This document shows positions 10,177 to 20,963 of a stretch of DNA of 64,000 nt, piece after piece. Source of the DNA: Pollenia angustigena. Taxonomy: Eukaryota; Arthropoda; Insecta; Diptera; Polleniidae. The stretch spans positions 235,227,803 through 235,291,802 of the forward strand of contig OV884059.1 of assembly GCA_930367215.1 (NCBI GenBank), in the 5' to 3' direction. Positions within the stretch are counted from its first letter, which is position 1; every line of letters begins with the position of its first letter. The notes beneath the pieces are model-generated. The model was not told where the DNA came from. It was given only the letters and a program-made list of their open reading frames with translations, and did not search any database. The translations under genes and the position numbers were made by a program.

Positions 10177-11572
10177 AACTGAATCAGCACAACTAAATAT
10201 CATTTGCTCATTTTGATCTCTTGGCAGCTGCCACAGAAAAGTGTTCACCTTTTGATTAAACAAAGAATACCAATTCAAGAATTAAATTGATTGTACGATT
10301 GATTATTAACAAAAGTTAAGAGAGGAAAATAGTTTTTCTAAAACATTTTTTTTGAAGAAACATTTAGCAAGTGTTTAATGAATAATTTGCCAGTAACATT
10401 ACGCCGATACTCGAAAACGCTTGGTGGTATTGGAATTTTGACCACAGAAAAGTTGCAACACGTAATTGGATATAACAAAATTGCAGAGGCGGGTTCTATA
10501 ATTGAGTTATAAAAAATGCCACAGAGCCAACAGCAATCTAAAAATCAACAACAGAATCAAACAAATGCAAGCAACGTTTACGAAAAAAAAAAACCACATT
10601 CTGAATTTCAAAAACAACGTATTTAATTTACATACCAACTTTAACTTAAACTAAATAATGAAAGTTAGTTTAGAAATCCCAACAAACTACGAAAGCTTAA
10701 CAAAATAAATATAGAAAAATCCAGTAAAAACATTTCAAATGTTTGCGTGATAAAACATTCTAAAACTTAAGGAAACCAAACAAACTCCCTATTGGAAAAA
10801 AGACACTCCAATTTTAAAAATCCTAAATAACAGGAACAACGTGCTTAAAATAACAAACGGCAAATGAATTTATTAAATTAAAAATAAAAAAAAAGAACAC
10901 AAAATAATTATTTGGAAATGACTTTTTTTGTCAAATCTATTTCAATACTCTCAATCTTGCTTTAATTTCTACACCTTAAAAAAGTTAAGATAAATAAGTT
11001 TATCATTATTAATTGTTTTCTTTATATATTAATAAATTTTTACTCTTTATTTTGATTATTTTATAGTATAAACATTATATAAAAATAAACAATATAAACA
11101 TTATTGTAAAATTGATTGGGAAATTAAAATGAATTTTTAAATTTTTATTTCAAATGGATGTTAGGAAGAACCAGGCCAGGGTAAGTTGGTAATAAAATAA
11201 CGATTGTTTTGTAACGGGACAGGTTAGGGAATTTAGGGTATTTCGCCTGTCACAGGTTGGGGATGGGACCAATGTACCCCTAATGGCTTAACATCGTGCC
11301 ATATCATCGCTTAGGCGATACCTTATATAATCATTTCGCCCTTCCTTCTTTTGGGATTACGGTTAACATCTTTTTTTTTCTTCTTGTGTAAATTTCGTGA
11401 TATTGTAAACATACTTCCAGGGGTGTGAAGTATGGATATGCTTACGTGCCAAAACCCTGTTTGAGGTCAAATTTGCTTACTGAGCTAGCGGGCCATCTTT
11501 TATACCCCCTCAGCTGGTCTTGGATCGTTATTTGAATTTTTTCTTTGAAAAGTTTTGTAACGGCGCGTAACA
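10177..11572 (+). repeat. 3' LTR (minimal extent)
   Basis: Second copy of the direct repeat, same length and apparently same sequence as 1354-2749, ending GCGTAACA. It is followed directly by a 158-bp tandem repeat rather than by DNA resembling the left flank. Confidence 0.85.
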
Positions 11573-11990
11573 AAAGCGATTTATATTCTTTGGTACGTCT
11601 ACTTTCATAATCTATACAGTTTTTCCTTGACGTTACCTCTAACACCCTTTAAAATTAAATCCCAGTTTTTACTGACCATTTTGGATGAACCCAGATTTCT
11701 GGAAAACTGGCCATGCAATTTTTTGCACGGAAAGCGATTTATATTCTTTAGTACGTCTACTTTCATAATCTATACAGTTTTTTCCTTGACGTTACCTCTA
11801 ACACCCTTAAAAATTAAATCCCAGTTTTTAATGACCATTTTGGATGAACCCAGATTTCTGGAAAACTGGCCCGGCAATTTTTTGCACGGAAAGCGTTTTA
11901 TATTCTATAGTACACCTACTTTCATACTCTATGCAGTTTTTTCCTTAACGTTACCCTAAACCTGATTTCTGGAGAACTAGAATTTCTTCC
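11573..11990 (+). repeat. Tandem repeat, period about 158 bp, 2.6 copies
   Basis: Units begin AAAGCG at 11573, 11731 and 11890. They share 'acgtctactttcataatc', 'ccttgacgttacctctaac' and 'gatgaacccagatttctgg' with few changes; the last copy is partial and more diverged. The open frame through 11627-11959 exists only because the repeat has no stop in one frame. The array starts exactly at the LTR end. Confidence 0.85.
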
Positions 11991-12419
11991 CTGACGTTAC
12001 CTCTCACCCCAAAAAAAAAATGAAACACCAAATTCGGTTTTATAAATACATACTGTTTTTATTAAATATTTATGATTTGTCTTTTTATCATAAAAGAAGT
12101 CTTTTTTTATTATAAGTAAAAATGTTTGTTTTTAGTTATAAATAAACTTCATTTAATTATTTGAATACTTTTATATACATATTTTGTATTTTTATTATTG
12201 TTTATTAATTTTTTACTCCATTTCAGAGTAATTATTTGCTTAAAATTATACATACTTCCTCATTTTAATTTGAACACCCTAATTCTTAAATTCCTAAATT
12301 TTGAATTCCCAAAAGCATTAAATTCCTATTTTCAATTCATCCCCCAAAAGCACCAATTCAATTTTGCGTTTTCGTGGATAATTATCGACGCTATCTTGGC
12401 GCACGTGACTAACCAATAA
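11991..12419. other. AT-rich spacer
   Basis: No gene or repeat structure recognised. A 73-codon frame at 12198-12419 lacks any domain. Confidence 0.5.
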
Positions 12420-15204
12420 TGAAAAAGAAACATATGTTTGTGTGTGGCCGTAGCTAGTGTAGTGTAAAAACGTATGTTGCAAAATCAACCGCAAAAACTA
12501 CATTGAGTGGCAACGTTGGCTTAATAGTAACATAGTGCAGAGCGGGGGATAGTAAAATTTTTGCAGGGCTGTATTTTTCATTCAATAGTGAAAAATAAAT
12601 GTTAAAATAGAATTTATTAAAATTAATGAATGAATAGAATTTACGTGTTAAATTTTATGAACCTCTGGTAAGCAAACTGGTTGAGGTATAGATTTTATGA
12701 TGTTTTGGGTCTATTAAGTAGATGAATTTTATTTGTGTCTGGTTTTAAAGATAGGTAAATAAATTTCAAGTCTTGGTTTAAATATTTAAATAAAAATAAA
12801 GAAATTTTTATAAGCGCGAAAAAAGTTATGTAACTGGTTTTGTTTGGGTTATATAATTTTGTATTTAGAAGTAAAAGGCGCCAAGAGATTTTTTGTGGTT
12901 GACATAAAGAGGTTAAATAGATACAAAGGCGCGAATACAAAGTATATATATATTTTTAGTATTTTTGTGGTAAAGGAGAGGCGCCAAGAGAAAAATTGGG
13001 TGCGGATTTTCTTAAGTGTGATTTTGTAGTGTGGTTTGGAAAAAATGAGAATTTTGGAATACCGCCAAAGGGATAGAAATGAGTGAGGTATTTAAGCAGG
13101 CTTGCGAAGAGAATCAGGCTTATTAGTGAACAAGATTTGGAAGTGCGATAGACAGTGAGAAAAGTAAATTGAAGTGCCTAAAAGTTTATATTGATTTATT
13201 TTTGTGACGTGTAAAATCAAATTAGCTGCTACAGTAGAGGCAAAATCCCAGGTTTGAAATTGAAGAAATTAGGAAAAAAATTGTGAAGTCATAAAATAAA
13301 AAAAACGTAAGTTAGTGCCAAAATTTAATGTGTTTTTAATAAAAGCAAGTTTTCATTTAGTAAGTCTGGGATGTAATTGCTGTGAGTCATTATAAAGTTC
13401 TAGAGTTGTTAAAGATTTGTAAATCAAATTTTAAGAAAAATTTGATGAGTAAATTATTAATAAATCTGGGTATTTTATTATGGTGAGACAGTTGAAATAA
13501 AAGAAAAAAAAAACAAAAGCTTAAGTAAATGAAAATTTGGAAAGTGTAATTTTGAGAGTAGTGTAAAAATAAAATATTATTTCATCCTTTTTAATATAGC
13601 TGGCTATTCTCGATTCTCACGGGTATTAATTTACGAGGTCTGTCGGAAGAAGTTTCCCCAAACAATACAGGAGATATAGCCAGGTAACCAGTTTATTTTA
13701 TTTTATTTATATACGTGAATATCCAAGCGAGTTTTTGTGGCAGTGAGTGAAGAAATTTAGAAAAAGCCATATGATTACAAACATACGAACCATCTAAGCG
13801 TCCTGGCATAAAGAAAAAGTAGCAATTGCAATTGTATGTAAAATTATGAATTTTTATTTATACTTATTTTGAGGTAAAGGATAGAGATAATATTACCGTA
13901 AAAGTTTTGATACACAAAAAATTAAACTGAGTTGGTGTTTAAAAAGTTTACAGAAAAAAAACACAAAAACAAGAGAAATTTAAGAAGAGCAAAAAAAAAA
14001 AGAAAACATTAAAAGTAAAAATTGAATATTGAGTTAAAGTAGTAAAAAAAAATATATATTACAGGTTATTAGATAATATTTAAAAAAAAAAAAGGAACAT
14101 TTAAGTTAAAATTTAAGTATTGAATTAAATAATTATAAAAAAAAAACAAAAATTAGTACAGTTTATAAGCTTATATATAAAAAAAAAGTTAATAAGAAAA
14201 CATTTAATTTAGAGTTGAGGTTTAATTGTGTAAAAATAATATTGTGTCCTTATTTACCGATCGGGGAAGAAGAAAACAGCCTAAAAAAAAAGAAAAAGGA
14301 AAAAAAATATAATTAATTTGTATATAGATTTATATGAGTACAAAAAAAGAAAATATAAGATCATAAAGAATTCCAAGGTTAGTGCTCAAATTAGGCGCGG
14401 AAGTTATTTGAAATAAAAGAGGAAATATAATGAAAATAGAAAGTGTACTTCAGGGAGCTCCTTTAAGTTTAGAAAATTTTGAATTAGTAGGAACGTTAAG
14501 ATTTTAAAGAAATTAAATAGATAATTTGAGCTCTGATAGGAATTAATATATGAAGAAATAAGAATTTTTAGAAGAGATAGAATTTGTTATTTTTTTGAGC
14601 TAAACTCAAATATAATTAAAATATATACAAATTAATAAAGGTAAAAAAAATAATCTTTGAATTGATAATAGAGAAAAGGAAAGAAATAGTAACGGCTGGA
14701 AAATAGGAAAAAATTAGGATTATATTATTATTATATTATTTGAATATTATAATTTATTTTAGTAGTTGTATAAAATATAAATAATTTTTAATTTGTTAGT
14801 TAATATTATTAATTTTATAAATATGAAAAATAAATATTGTTTTGGTTAAGTGAATTACAGAAAAAATTAAGGCTTAATTAATTAAGGTTTGGGCAATGGT
14901 AGACCGGTAAGTAAAAGTAGGGTCAGGTGGATTTGGGGTCGAGAATAAAACGATTTTGGACGATATTTTTCGGCTAGGTTGGGAGGGCAAATAATGAGAC
15001 CAACATCTGTCTCATCGTGATGATTCTTGTGTTTGTGGGATCATGTTGATGTAGTTTCAGTTTTGATGTGTTTATTTTTATTTTTTTTTGTGTTCGGGTA
15101 CGCGTCAGGCGAGAAGGGTTGGGACCACCTGAGAGTCACAATAGGAAAACAAAAACCAAAGGAAGAGCTAGTCGGAAACCTCGCGTGTCAACCGGCCCGT
15201 AACA
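12420..15204 (+). mobile_element. LTR-like block, possibly a solo LTR (left edge unknown)
   Basis: The right end reads CCGGCCCGTAACA, nearly the end of the neighbouring LTR (CGGCGCGTAACA), and is followed by AAAG as there. It shares the order of landmarks: a possible TATA-like tatttaag near 13090, a long A-rich tract (13.2-14.9 kb), then a GT-rich segment with AATAAAACGATT before the end. The motif AGGCGCCAAGAGA is repeated near 12877 and 12980. No PBS follows 15204, as expected for a solo or 3' LTR. The left boundary and target duplication could not be found. Confidence 0.35.
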
Positions 15205-15644
15205 AAAGTACGTGAAACAAAAAAAAAAAGGCGTTTTCAATCAAATATTTAACTAATTTTTCGCCACATTCTTGTTGATTGATGTTGAAGAAAAAAAAAA
15301 AAACATTGTAATTTTAGTCGCCGGTCAAAAATGGGTTAAAATCAAAGTCACTGAACACATTCGTTGTTTGTATGAAAACGATCTTCTAAACATATATGTA
15401 CATTTTTTAAATGAGACGAAACAAATAATTAAAAACACAAAAAATATGTTATAATACTACAAAATATTGAAAATTTTGTTACATCGGTAAATCGACTGAA
15501 ATTAACCGGTTTAATCTTTAATCGAAAAAAGCCAATTTGAAATTAACCGATCAGTTAATCGGGTAGTAATTAATTAACCGAATGAATACCCTAGTAATAG
15601 TGCAAAGGCAAAAAAAAATAATTTAAACCCTTAAATAAAAATAT
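15205..15644. other. Intergenic, no gene seen
   Basis: AT-rich. 15480-15595 contains several TTAACCG / CGGTTAA pieces in both orientations that may be a worn inverted repeat. Nothing else recognised. Confidence 0.4.
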
Positions 15645-15647
15645 TAA

Positions 15648-15866
15648 GGCCCATTTTCACAACTTCCCGATAGCTAAAGGTACGATTTTATCGGCCATAT
15701 AAAAGGTGTTTTGTTGTTAAAACTTTACTTTAACCTACCAAGTAGGATGAACGTTAATATACTTTATTGCTCACTTAAGGTTAAAGTAACGTTTTAGTAA
15801 TGGAACACTTTTTACAAGGCCGGTTAAAGTCTACTTTTAGCTATCGGTAAGTTGTGAAAACGGGCC
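15648..15866. mobile_element. Short PIF/Harbinger-like MITE with TAA duplication
   Basis: 219 bp with 31-bp terminal inverted repeats differing at two positions (left starts GGCCCATTTTCACAACTT, right ends the reverse complement). It is flanked by TAA at 15645-15647 and 15867-15869. The 3-bp TWA duplication and GG..CC termini fit Tourist/Harbinger MITEs. No coding capacity. Confidence 0.8.
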
Positions 15867-16466
15867 TAAGAATATAAAGATTTTAAAGCGTTAAATTTAA
15901 ATTCGTTTGCAGTTTCAGATTTTTTGTGAGCTTGACTAATATTCCACCCGAAATAAGGCGGTGATGCTAATACATTTTATCACAACTTGAGAACGATTTC
16001 TCCGATTTTCATCAAAACACCTACAAAAGATTAGGAATAATGTTTCCTTTAAGTCATACGAATAACATTTTTTATGTTTTTCACTGTTTCGCAGTTATTA
16101 AGAAATTAGTGGCGACAAGCTTTTTTCATGCAAAGTAAATAATACTTAAAAAAAAATACAAAAAATGTAACACCTTCTCTACTCCGTTCTCATAGAAGCG
16201 AGTGTGGAAGGTGTATCTTATCTTTTACACCAAAGAGCCGAGGCCTTCTATGAAGGAAGAAGGTCTTCTGAGTTTTACCGCTGGGTGTTTATGACTAGCA
16301 TTCATATGTATGTGTGCATAAGTTTGTGTATAAACATTGCTTTAACAACCTTTTCCCCACACGTCTTGCCTTCCCTTTTTTTCTTAACAAATTCATACGT
16401 ATGTATATTTTTACATCGCAAAAGCAAACAATTTTTTTAAACGAGTTGCTCGTTTTCTGCTGGAAT

Positions 16467-16515
16467 AAAATTTGTACTTACGAGTTGAAAAATAAAACTC
16501 GTAAGCACAAATTTT
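16467..16515. repeat. 20-bp inverted repeat
   Basis: 16467-16486 and 16496-16515 are inverted copies with a single mismatch around a 9-nt loop. Further ACGAGT/ACTCGT pieces at 16441-16560 suggest a worn foldback. Confidence 0.65.
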
Positions 16516-16661
16516 AAAACGAGTCGTTTTATGCTTACGAGTCGAGCACAAAAATCTTAGGAGTCGAAACAATTTTAACACCACCTTCTTACCTAAAACT
16601 GTTAAAAAGTTTGTAACTCTTGTTTGTGTTTATGTGCCACCTCTGAGACAATGGAAAAATT

Positions 16662-16871
16662 GTGGTCGTCTTGGGCATTAGCAGTTCGCTGCAAAGCAGA
16701 AAGAGATGTCTTAGCTGCGGTGCGAATATATCCTTTCCTAACAACTGTGACAATTATAAATGTAATTTCTGTTTAATGAACTTCACATGTGTTGAAAACT
16801 GTGGTCTTAAAATATGCCTTCTTTGCAACTCAAACATGTATTATTCTCCAGATCGCAATAAATGTCCCTAA
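16662..16871 (+). pseudogene. Cysteine-rich zinc-finger-like fragment
   Basis: 69 codons with ten cysteines, including three C-x2-C pairs (residues 16/19, 34/37, 52/55), so a RING- or ribbon-like zinc fold is possible. I cannot name a family. The spacing is faintly like the Cys-rich tail of the protein at 58446-59477. There is no upstream continuation and the neighbours are transposon debris, so it is probably a fragment. Confidence 0.3.
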
Positions 16872-17136
16872 GTGGAAAAATTAAAAACATATTCAGGAGA
16901 TAATGACCCAAAATCTCTCAAGAAAGGAAGTAACAGGAAATTCAGACGATGTCAAAATAGAATTCACCAAATTCAAAACAACATTGGAGATGTATGGAAA
17001 TATATGTAATTCTAAAAAACTGAATAGTTATCCCATCCGTACCAATAGATTCCGACTTCACTTTATTCAAAGCAGTTAAAATATAATGATAATCAACACA
17101 GTGAAAAGAAAAAGAGCCATTTAATTCAGGAATACT

Positions 17137-17454
17137 TTAAATATCAATCTGTTCAGTATGACTTGGACCAACACGACTTACAAAATACTCATCTAATTCA
17201 TTAATATTCCCATCAAAGCAAACATCATTATCACGAACACAACCAGCTCCTCTAAGGGTACGCTGCATCCCTGAAGTATCCAAATCCCCAAACAACCTTG
17301 CATAATACTTTCTTTTCTCCCTACGAATAGTAGATTTTGTCCGATTTCTATATCTACAATATACCTTCCATTTATAAGGTGTAGGATCCAACAGATATGA
17401 TGAAATAGCCAAGTCCCTTAAATACCTTGCTAATTCAATCGCCCTATATCTCAT
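17137..17454 (-). pseudogene. Non-LTR retrotransposon ORF2 fragment
   Basis: 105 codons resembling the linker between endonuclease and reverse transcriptase in jockey-type LINEs: a basic segment followed by a 'LR..G' and 'FDGNINELDEYFV' pattern. Only this piece is present. It abuts the truncated end of the gypsy relic at about 17457. Confidence 0.5.
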
Positions 17455-17456
17455 TC

Positions 17457-18222
17457 AGCTATTATCCACTACCCTCTTTATCCTCTTGACAGGAATCTTC
17501 TCGAATTAATTTTCTTTAAGCGTTGTCAAGATGACTCGTTAGAACTCAATGTCCGTTTTTCTTTTCTTTCAAAAGACACAGGGTTGCCATCGACAACAAC
17601 GTTGCCAGCTCGGCCAATTCTGACCTCAAGTCGTCCTCGACTTCTTCGTTTTTTTCATTCTATCAGAACTAAAAACCGAACAGAATTTACGGGAACTTAT
17701 TTGTAGGCCTGGTATATCCTCGATTAAGTATCTGTCGTTTCCGAGGACTCGTGCCACGATGTATGGATTTCGATATTTGGGCTCTAGTTTTCGTGAATCA
17801 CCAGTTGCCGGAGGCTCGTGTTCAAGAAGAACCAAATCATTTTGGTTATACATTGTAGGGCGGCTATGTTTAGTATCATAACGTTTCTTCCAACGTTCTC
17901 GTTCATGTTCAATATTCTGGACAGCCAACTTACGTTTCACGTGTATTGGGGTAGTATTTTCGAAAGTAACCTCATCCTGTACTGCAGCCATTAATCGATT
18001 TTGTACCACGTCGATTGGTTTATAATCAAATATCAGTTCATTAGGGCCGTAACGCGACGTCAAATTCTTCTGTCACTTCGGTGGTGGTACGTAGAAATGA
18101 CAAAATAGTTTTGTTTGTTTGTTCAACTTGGCCATTGGTCCTAGGGGTACGAACGGCTGTCTTTATGTGTTGTACGTTGTTCCTTTCGCAAAATTCTTCA
18201 AAGATTGTCGCAGTAAACGCCG
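17457..18222 (-). pseudogene. Gypsy relic A, piece 1: integrase core end and C-terminal domain
   Basis: Minus-strand pieces (18262-18041 and 18063-17626, different frames) read as the second half of a Ty3/gypsy integrase, with the catalytic Glu region 'TNGQVEQTNKTILSF' and the C-terminal chromatin-binding part. A short deletion lies between the two frames near 18050. The coding ends at 17626 and the element is cut off near 17457. The Asp-containing first half of the core is missing, replaced by the foreign block that begins at 18223. Confidence 0.75.
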
Positions 18223-18620
18223 CACAGTGGGGCCTTTTGACTTTTTTCGTTTCAAAAATCATAACTTTTGAACTGATAAAGATATTTAAAAATTTTAAAA
18301 AGCGTTTGAAAGGAAACTCCTTTAGCTTTAATTTACATGATTTGCAAGGTCATAGGTTAGGCGCGGCACTGTGCACAGTGTGTGCTTTCGACTGTTTTTA
18401 TAACAAACATCATAACTTTGAGGTAAGAAAGATATTTTAATAAAAATGAGTATCATTATTGGCCATAGCTTTGTGGAGACACTGTGCACAGAGGCAATGT
18501 GCACAGTGGTTTTTTTTGTTGAAAACATCATAATTTTTTAAGTTACCAAGAAATTTGTAATGGGGAAACAACACTTGATTTTTAAATCTTTTAGGATCAA
18601 AGTAAGTGCTCCCTTATTGT
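18223..18620. repeat. Array of units ended by CACAGTG / CACTGTG heptamers
   Basis: CACAGTG begins at 18223; CACTGTG|CACAGTG abut at 18367-18380; CACTGTG|CACAGAG at 18480-18493; CAATGTG|CACAGTG at 18495-18508. Each unit carries a similar run (cgtttcaaaaatcataactt-like, then gatattt), so these are diverged copies of about 110-150 bp joined end to end. The ends look like those of Transib-type transposons and RAG signal heptamers. The first unit is preceded by CGCCG. Confidence 0.6.
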
Positions 18621-18973
18621 GATAGACACCTTTGACCTTTCTTGTCGCAAAAATCATATATTTTGAAGTAATGATATTTTTAAAATTTCTCAATCATTTA
18701 AAACACAACTTTTTGTGCTTTAAATGACATTCTCATAGGGAAGTCTAGAAAAAATGCTACTCTAAAATAACATGTTATATTAATATAACTCTTTTTATTT
18801 ATGTATATTACAGATAAAAATTATTGACATATTTTTAATACTAATGTTAATTTATAATATTATTTTATAGTATGATATATTATAATATGATATTGAGTTA
18901 TTTTTATTAATTTTTTTAACAGTTAGTTTTCTTCAAAATAGTCATTAACATTTTGAGCGATTTGTAATAGACT

Positions 18974-19682
18974 TTACATATCGGAGCTATAATTATATTC
19001 TTCCAAATCCTTTCGAGATCTTACATGTCTCCGCGATGAAATCAGTGGGTCTGAAGAGGCCGCCAACATATTAAAAAGATCCTCATTCTGTCTAATCCGA
19101 GTTTTGGCAGAGGTAACCTTTTTATATCCAGGAAGCACTTTCACATTATGATTCTTTAAAGAGCTTCGTAAAATATTATATTTCTCCTTTGACAATCCCA
19201 AGTCCATAAATAACGCTAAGGCTTCTTCTGTGCTATACTTTGTGGGTAATGCATTCGGAGGAGTTTGAATACTTTATTTAATCCTTCGCAGTCGACCTGG
19301 GCTAGCAAGCTCCACAGCTTTTGTAATATCAGACCTTGATTTATCTTTATCTTTTACGTACTTTAGACATAATGCTTCTGACAGATTAGATGTAGATATA
19401 TCTTTTGTAGCATTTTGAAGTTTTTGTGTACTCCGAACACTCGTTTAAAGTTTTAGCAGGTCTTCCTTTTCTGCTGCCCAAAGATGTATGCTGTTCTTCG
19501 ATGTTTTCGAAAGTTGTTACTCCATTTAGCCAGTCTGAGTACTTTTCCATAAAGGTTTTTGTCGTACGGTTTGAGGCAAGCCATTTTCTACGAATATCCA
19601 AGAAAACGAAGTGAATTTTGTTTTTAACATCCTTTCCCTGGTAAACCGTGCAATTTTTCCATAATAGCCAAATTAAATACAT
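18974..19682 (-). pseudogene. Transposase-like protein remnant (N-terminal part)
   Basis: Two readable pieces in different frames (19682-19386 and 19207-18974), joined by a section with a frameshift and a stop. The first has a short helical start and the basic GSRKGRPAKTL stretch; the second continues through 'DLGLSKEKYNILRS' and 'VLPGYKKVTSAK'. I recognise this as the start of a widespread arthropod transposon-encoded protein family that I associate, without proof, with Transib/RAG1-like transposases. The catalytic part is absent. Confidence 0.4.
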
Positions 19683-19699
19683 TTTCAGTATGTGATTTT

Positions 19700-20289
19700 C
19701 TTAATAACTCGAACAATTCCGAATTTTGAAATGACATTATGAGTTCTGGTACTGATCACTACTTTTGCAAAGTAAAACCTTAACTGATTGCATTACACAA
19801 TTGCAGATTAATTTATACCCAAAAATAAAAAGGTTCAAGCTACCTGACTTGCAAAACATAAATCTAGGCCACAATTAACTGGATTATATATAACTGCAGT
19901 TTTTATTTTACTTAGTATAAAAACCAAGTTTAAAAACTACCTGCCTATTTTCATAATGTGTTCTTAAATTAAAATAAATAAACAAATTCTAATAATTATG
20001 CCTACCTGACTGACACAGCAAAATATTGTTTAAAAATAAGGCTACATACATATTTATAAGTAGGTACATTTGCATACATTAACAAAAATATGTCAGTCAG
20101 TTCCACTTATATTTACATTTTTGTTTTGTAAGATAACATAAAACATAAAAAATATTAAAATTTTGGTAGCTTTTTTCCTTAAGAAATCCAATTAAGAAAA
20201 ACGTTTTTGAATTCTGATCAGTAAAATGGTCTTTATACGATGTGTTCATTCAGTTTACAAAATTTTGTCATCAAATTTTGTATTTTTGC
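19700..20289. other. AT-rich spacer inside the gypsy relic
   Basis: No recognisable coding. Probably the rest of the insertion that separates the two integrase halves; its right border could not be fixed. Confidence 0.35.
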
Positions 20290-20963
20290 CACGGTTTTTG
20301 GGAAAAGGCAAATTGCCTTCAGGTTTTCCTCCTTTAACCTTGTTGTAAAAACATTCGGTACATACTCTCGGAGGTTTTTCCTCATACGTGGGAACCAAAA
20401 AGTTTGTTGCACTCTCTCAAGAGTCTTGTCGAGCCCATAGTGACCTATATCGTCGTGACCTATGTCGTCGTGACCTATGTCGTCGTGACAATGTTGGGCA
20501 AACCGCCATCGTATGGCCTTGGGTACTACCAATTTTCGTCCGTCCTTTGTATTACGATAAAGACGATGATCAAATATGAACTTACAACTGCTTACATTGG
20601 TCAGATTTAATTTCGCCCCGTAGAACACCACTTATATTCTTAAGTTTGTCATCCTGGATCTGCATGGTTAACGCCAACTTCTCACCTTTAACACTCACAT
20701 TCATGATGAATCCTGCAGGCTCAGGTTCAATGGCGAATAGGTCGGGTGATCTACTTAGAGCATCGACGTGGGCCATACGTCAACCCTCACGAACTCACAG
20801 CCAAACTCTAATAATTTCATCAGCCATCTGGCCACCTTCTGGAGAAGCTCCCTTTTGGTTTTGATTGTAGTAATCGCCGCACAGTCAGTGACCACACGAA
20901 ACGCCTAGCCTTATACAGCCAGCACCTCCAGTTCGTAGCTGTGGTATTTTGCCTCAGTATCGG
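20290..20963 (-). pseudogene. Gypsy relic A, piece 2: RNase H end and integrase zinc finger
   Basis: Reading right to left: RNase H with 'YHSYELEVLAV' (about 20965-20905) and 'TDCAAI', the 'MAHVDALSRSP' tail, then the HHCC finger and a linker resembling 'NKVKGGKPEGNL' in another frame. At least two frameshifts. Near 20443-20488 a 15-bp unit is present three times, giving HDDIG HDDIG HDDIG where one copy is expected. It joins piece 3 across the RTE insertion. Confidence 0.75.

Larger units (their letters stand above)
1354..11572 (+). mobile_element. Ty3/gypsy-type LTR retrotransposon, apparently recent
   Basis: A 10.2-kb element with direct long repeats at 1354-2749 and 10177-11572, each 1396 bp and apparently identical by eye. 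A primer binding site, gag, and pol (protease, reverse transcriptase, RNase H, integrase, in that order) lie between them. The order with integrase last is that of Metaviridae (Ty3/gypsy). No env-like frame occurs between the pol stop at 8761 and the 3' repeat. The long repeats, tRNA-Lys primer and lack of env recall the Osvaldo/Ulysses or mdg-type fly lineages, but I cannot place it exactly. Matching repeats and open frames suggest a young, possibly competent copy. The flanks 1350-1353 and 11573-11576 are not a duplication, and the left repeat may be truncated. Confidence 0.9.

Noticed and set aside
11627..11959. 110-codon ORF with an internal peptide repeat
   Set aside because: Arises from the 158-bp tandem repeat; no domain.
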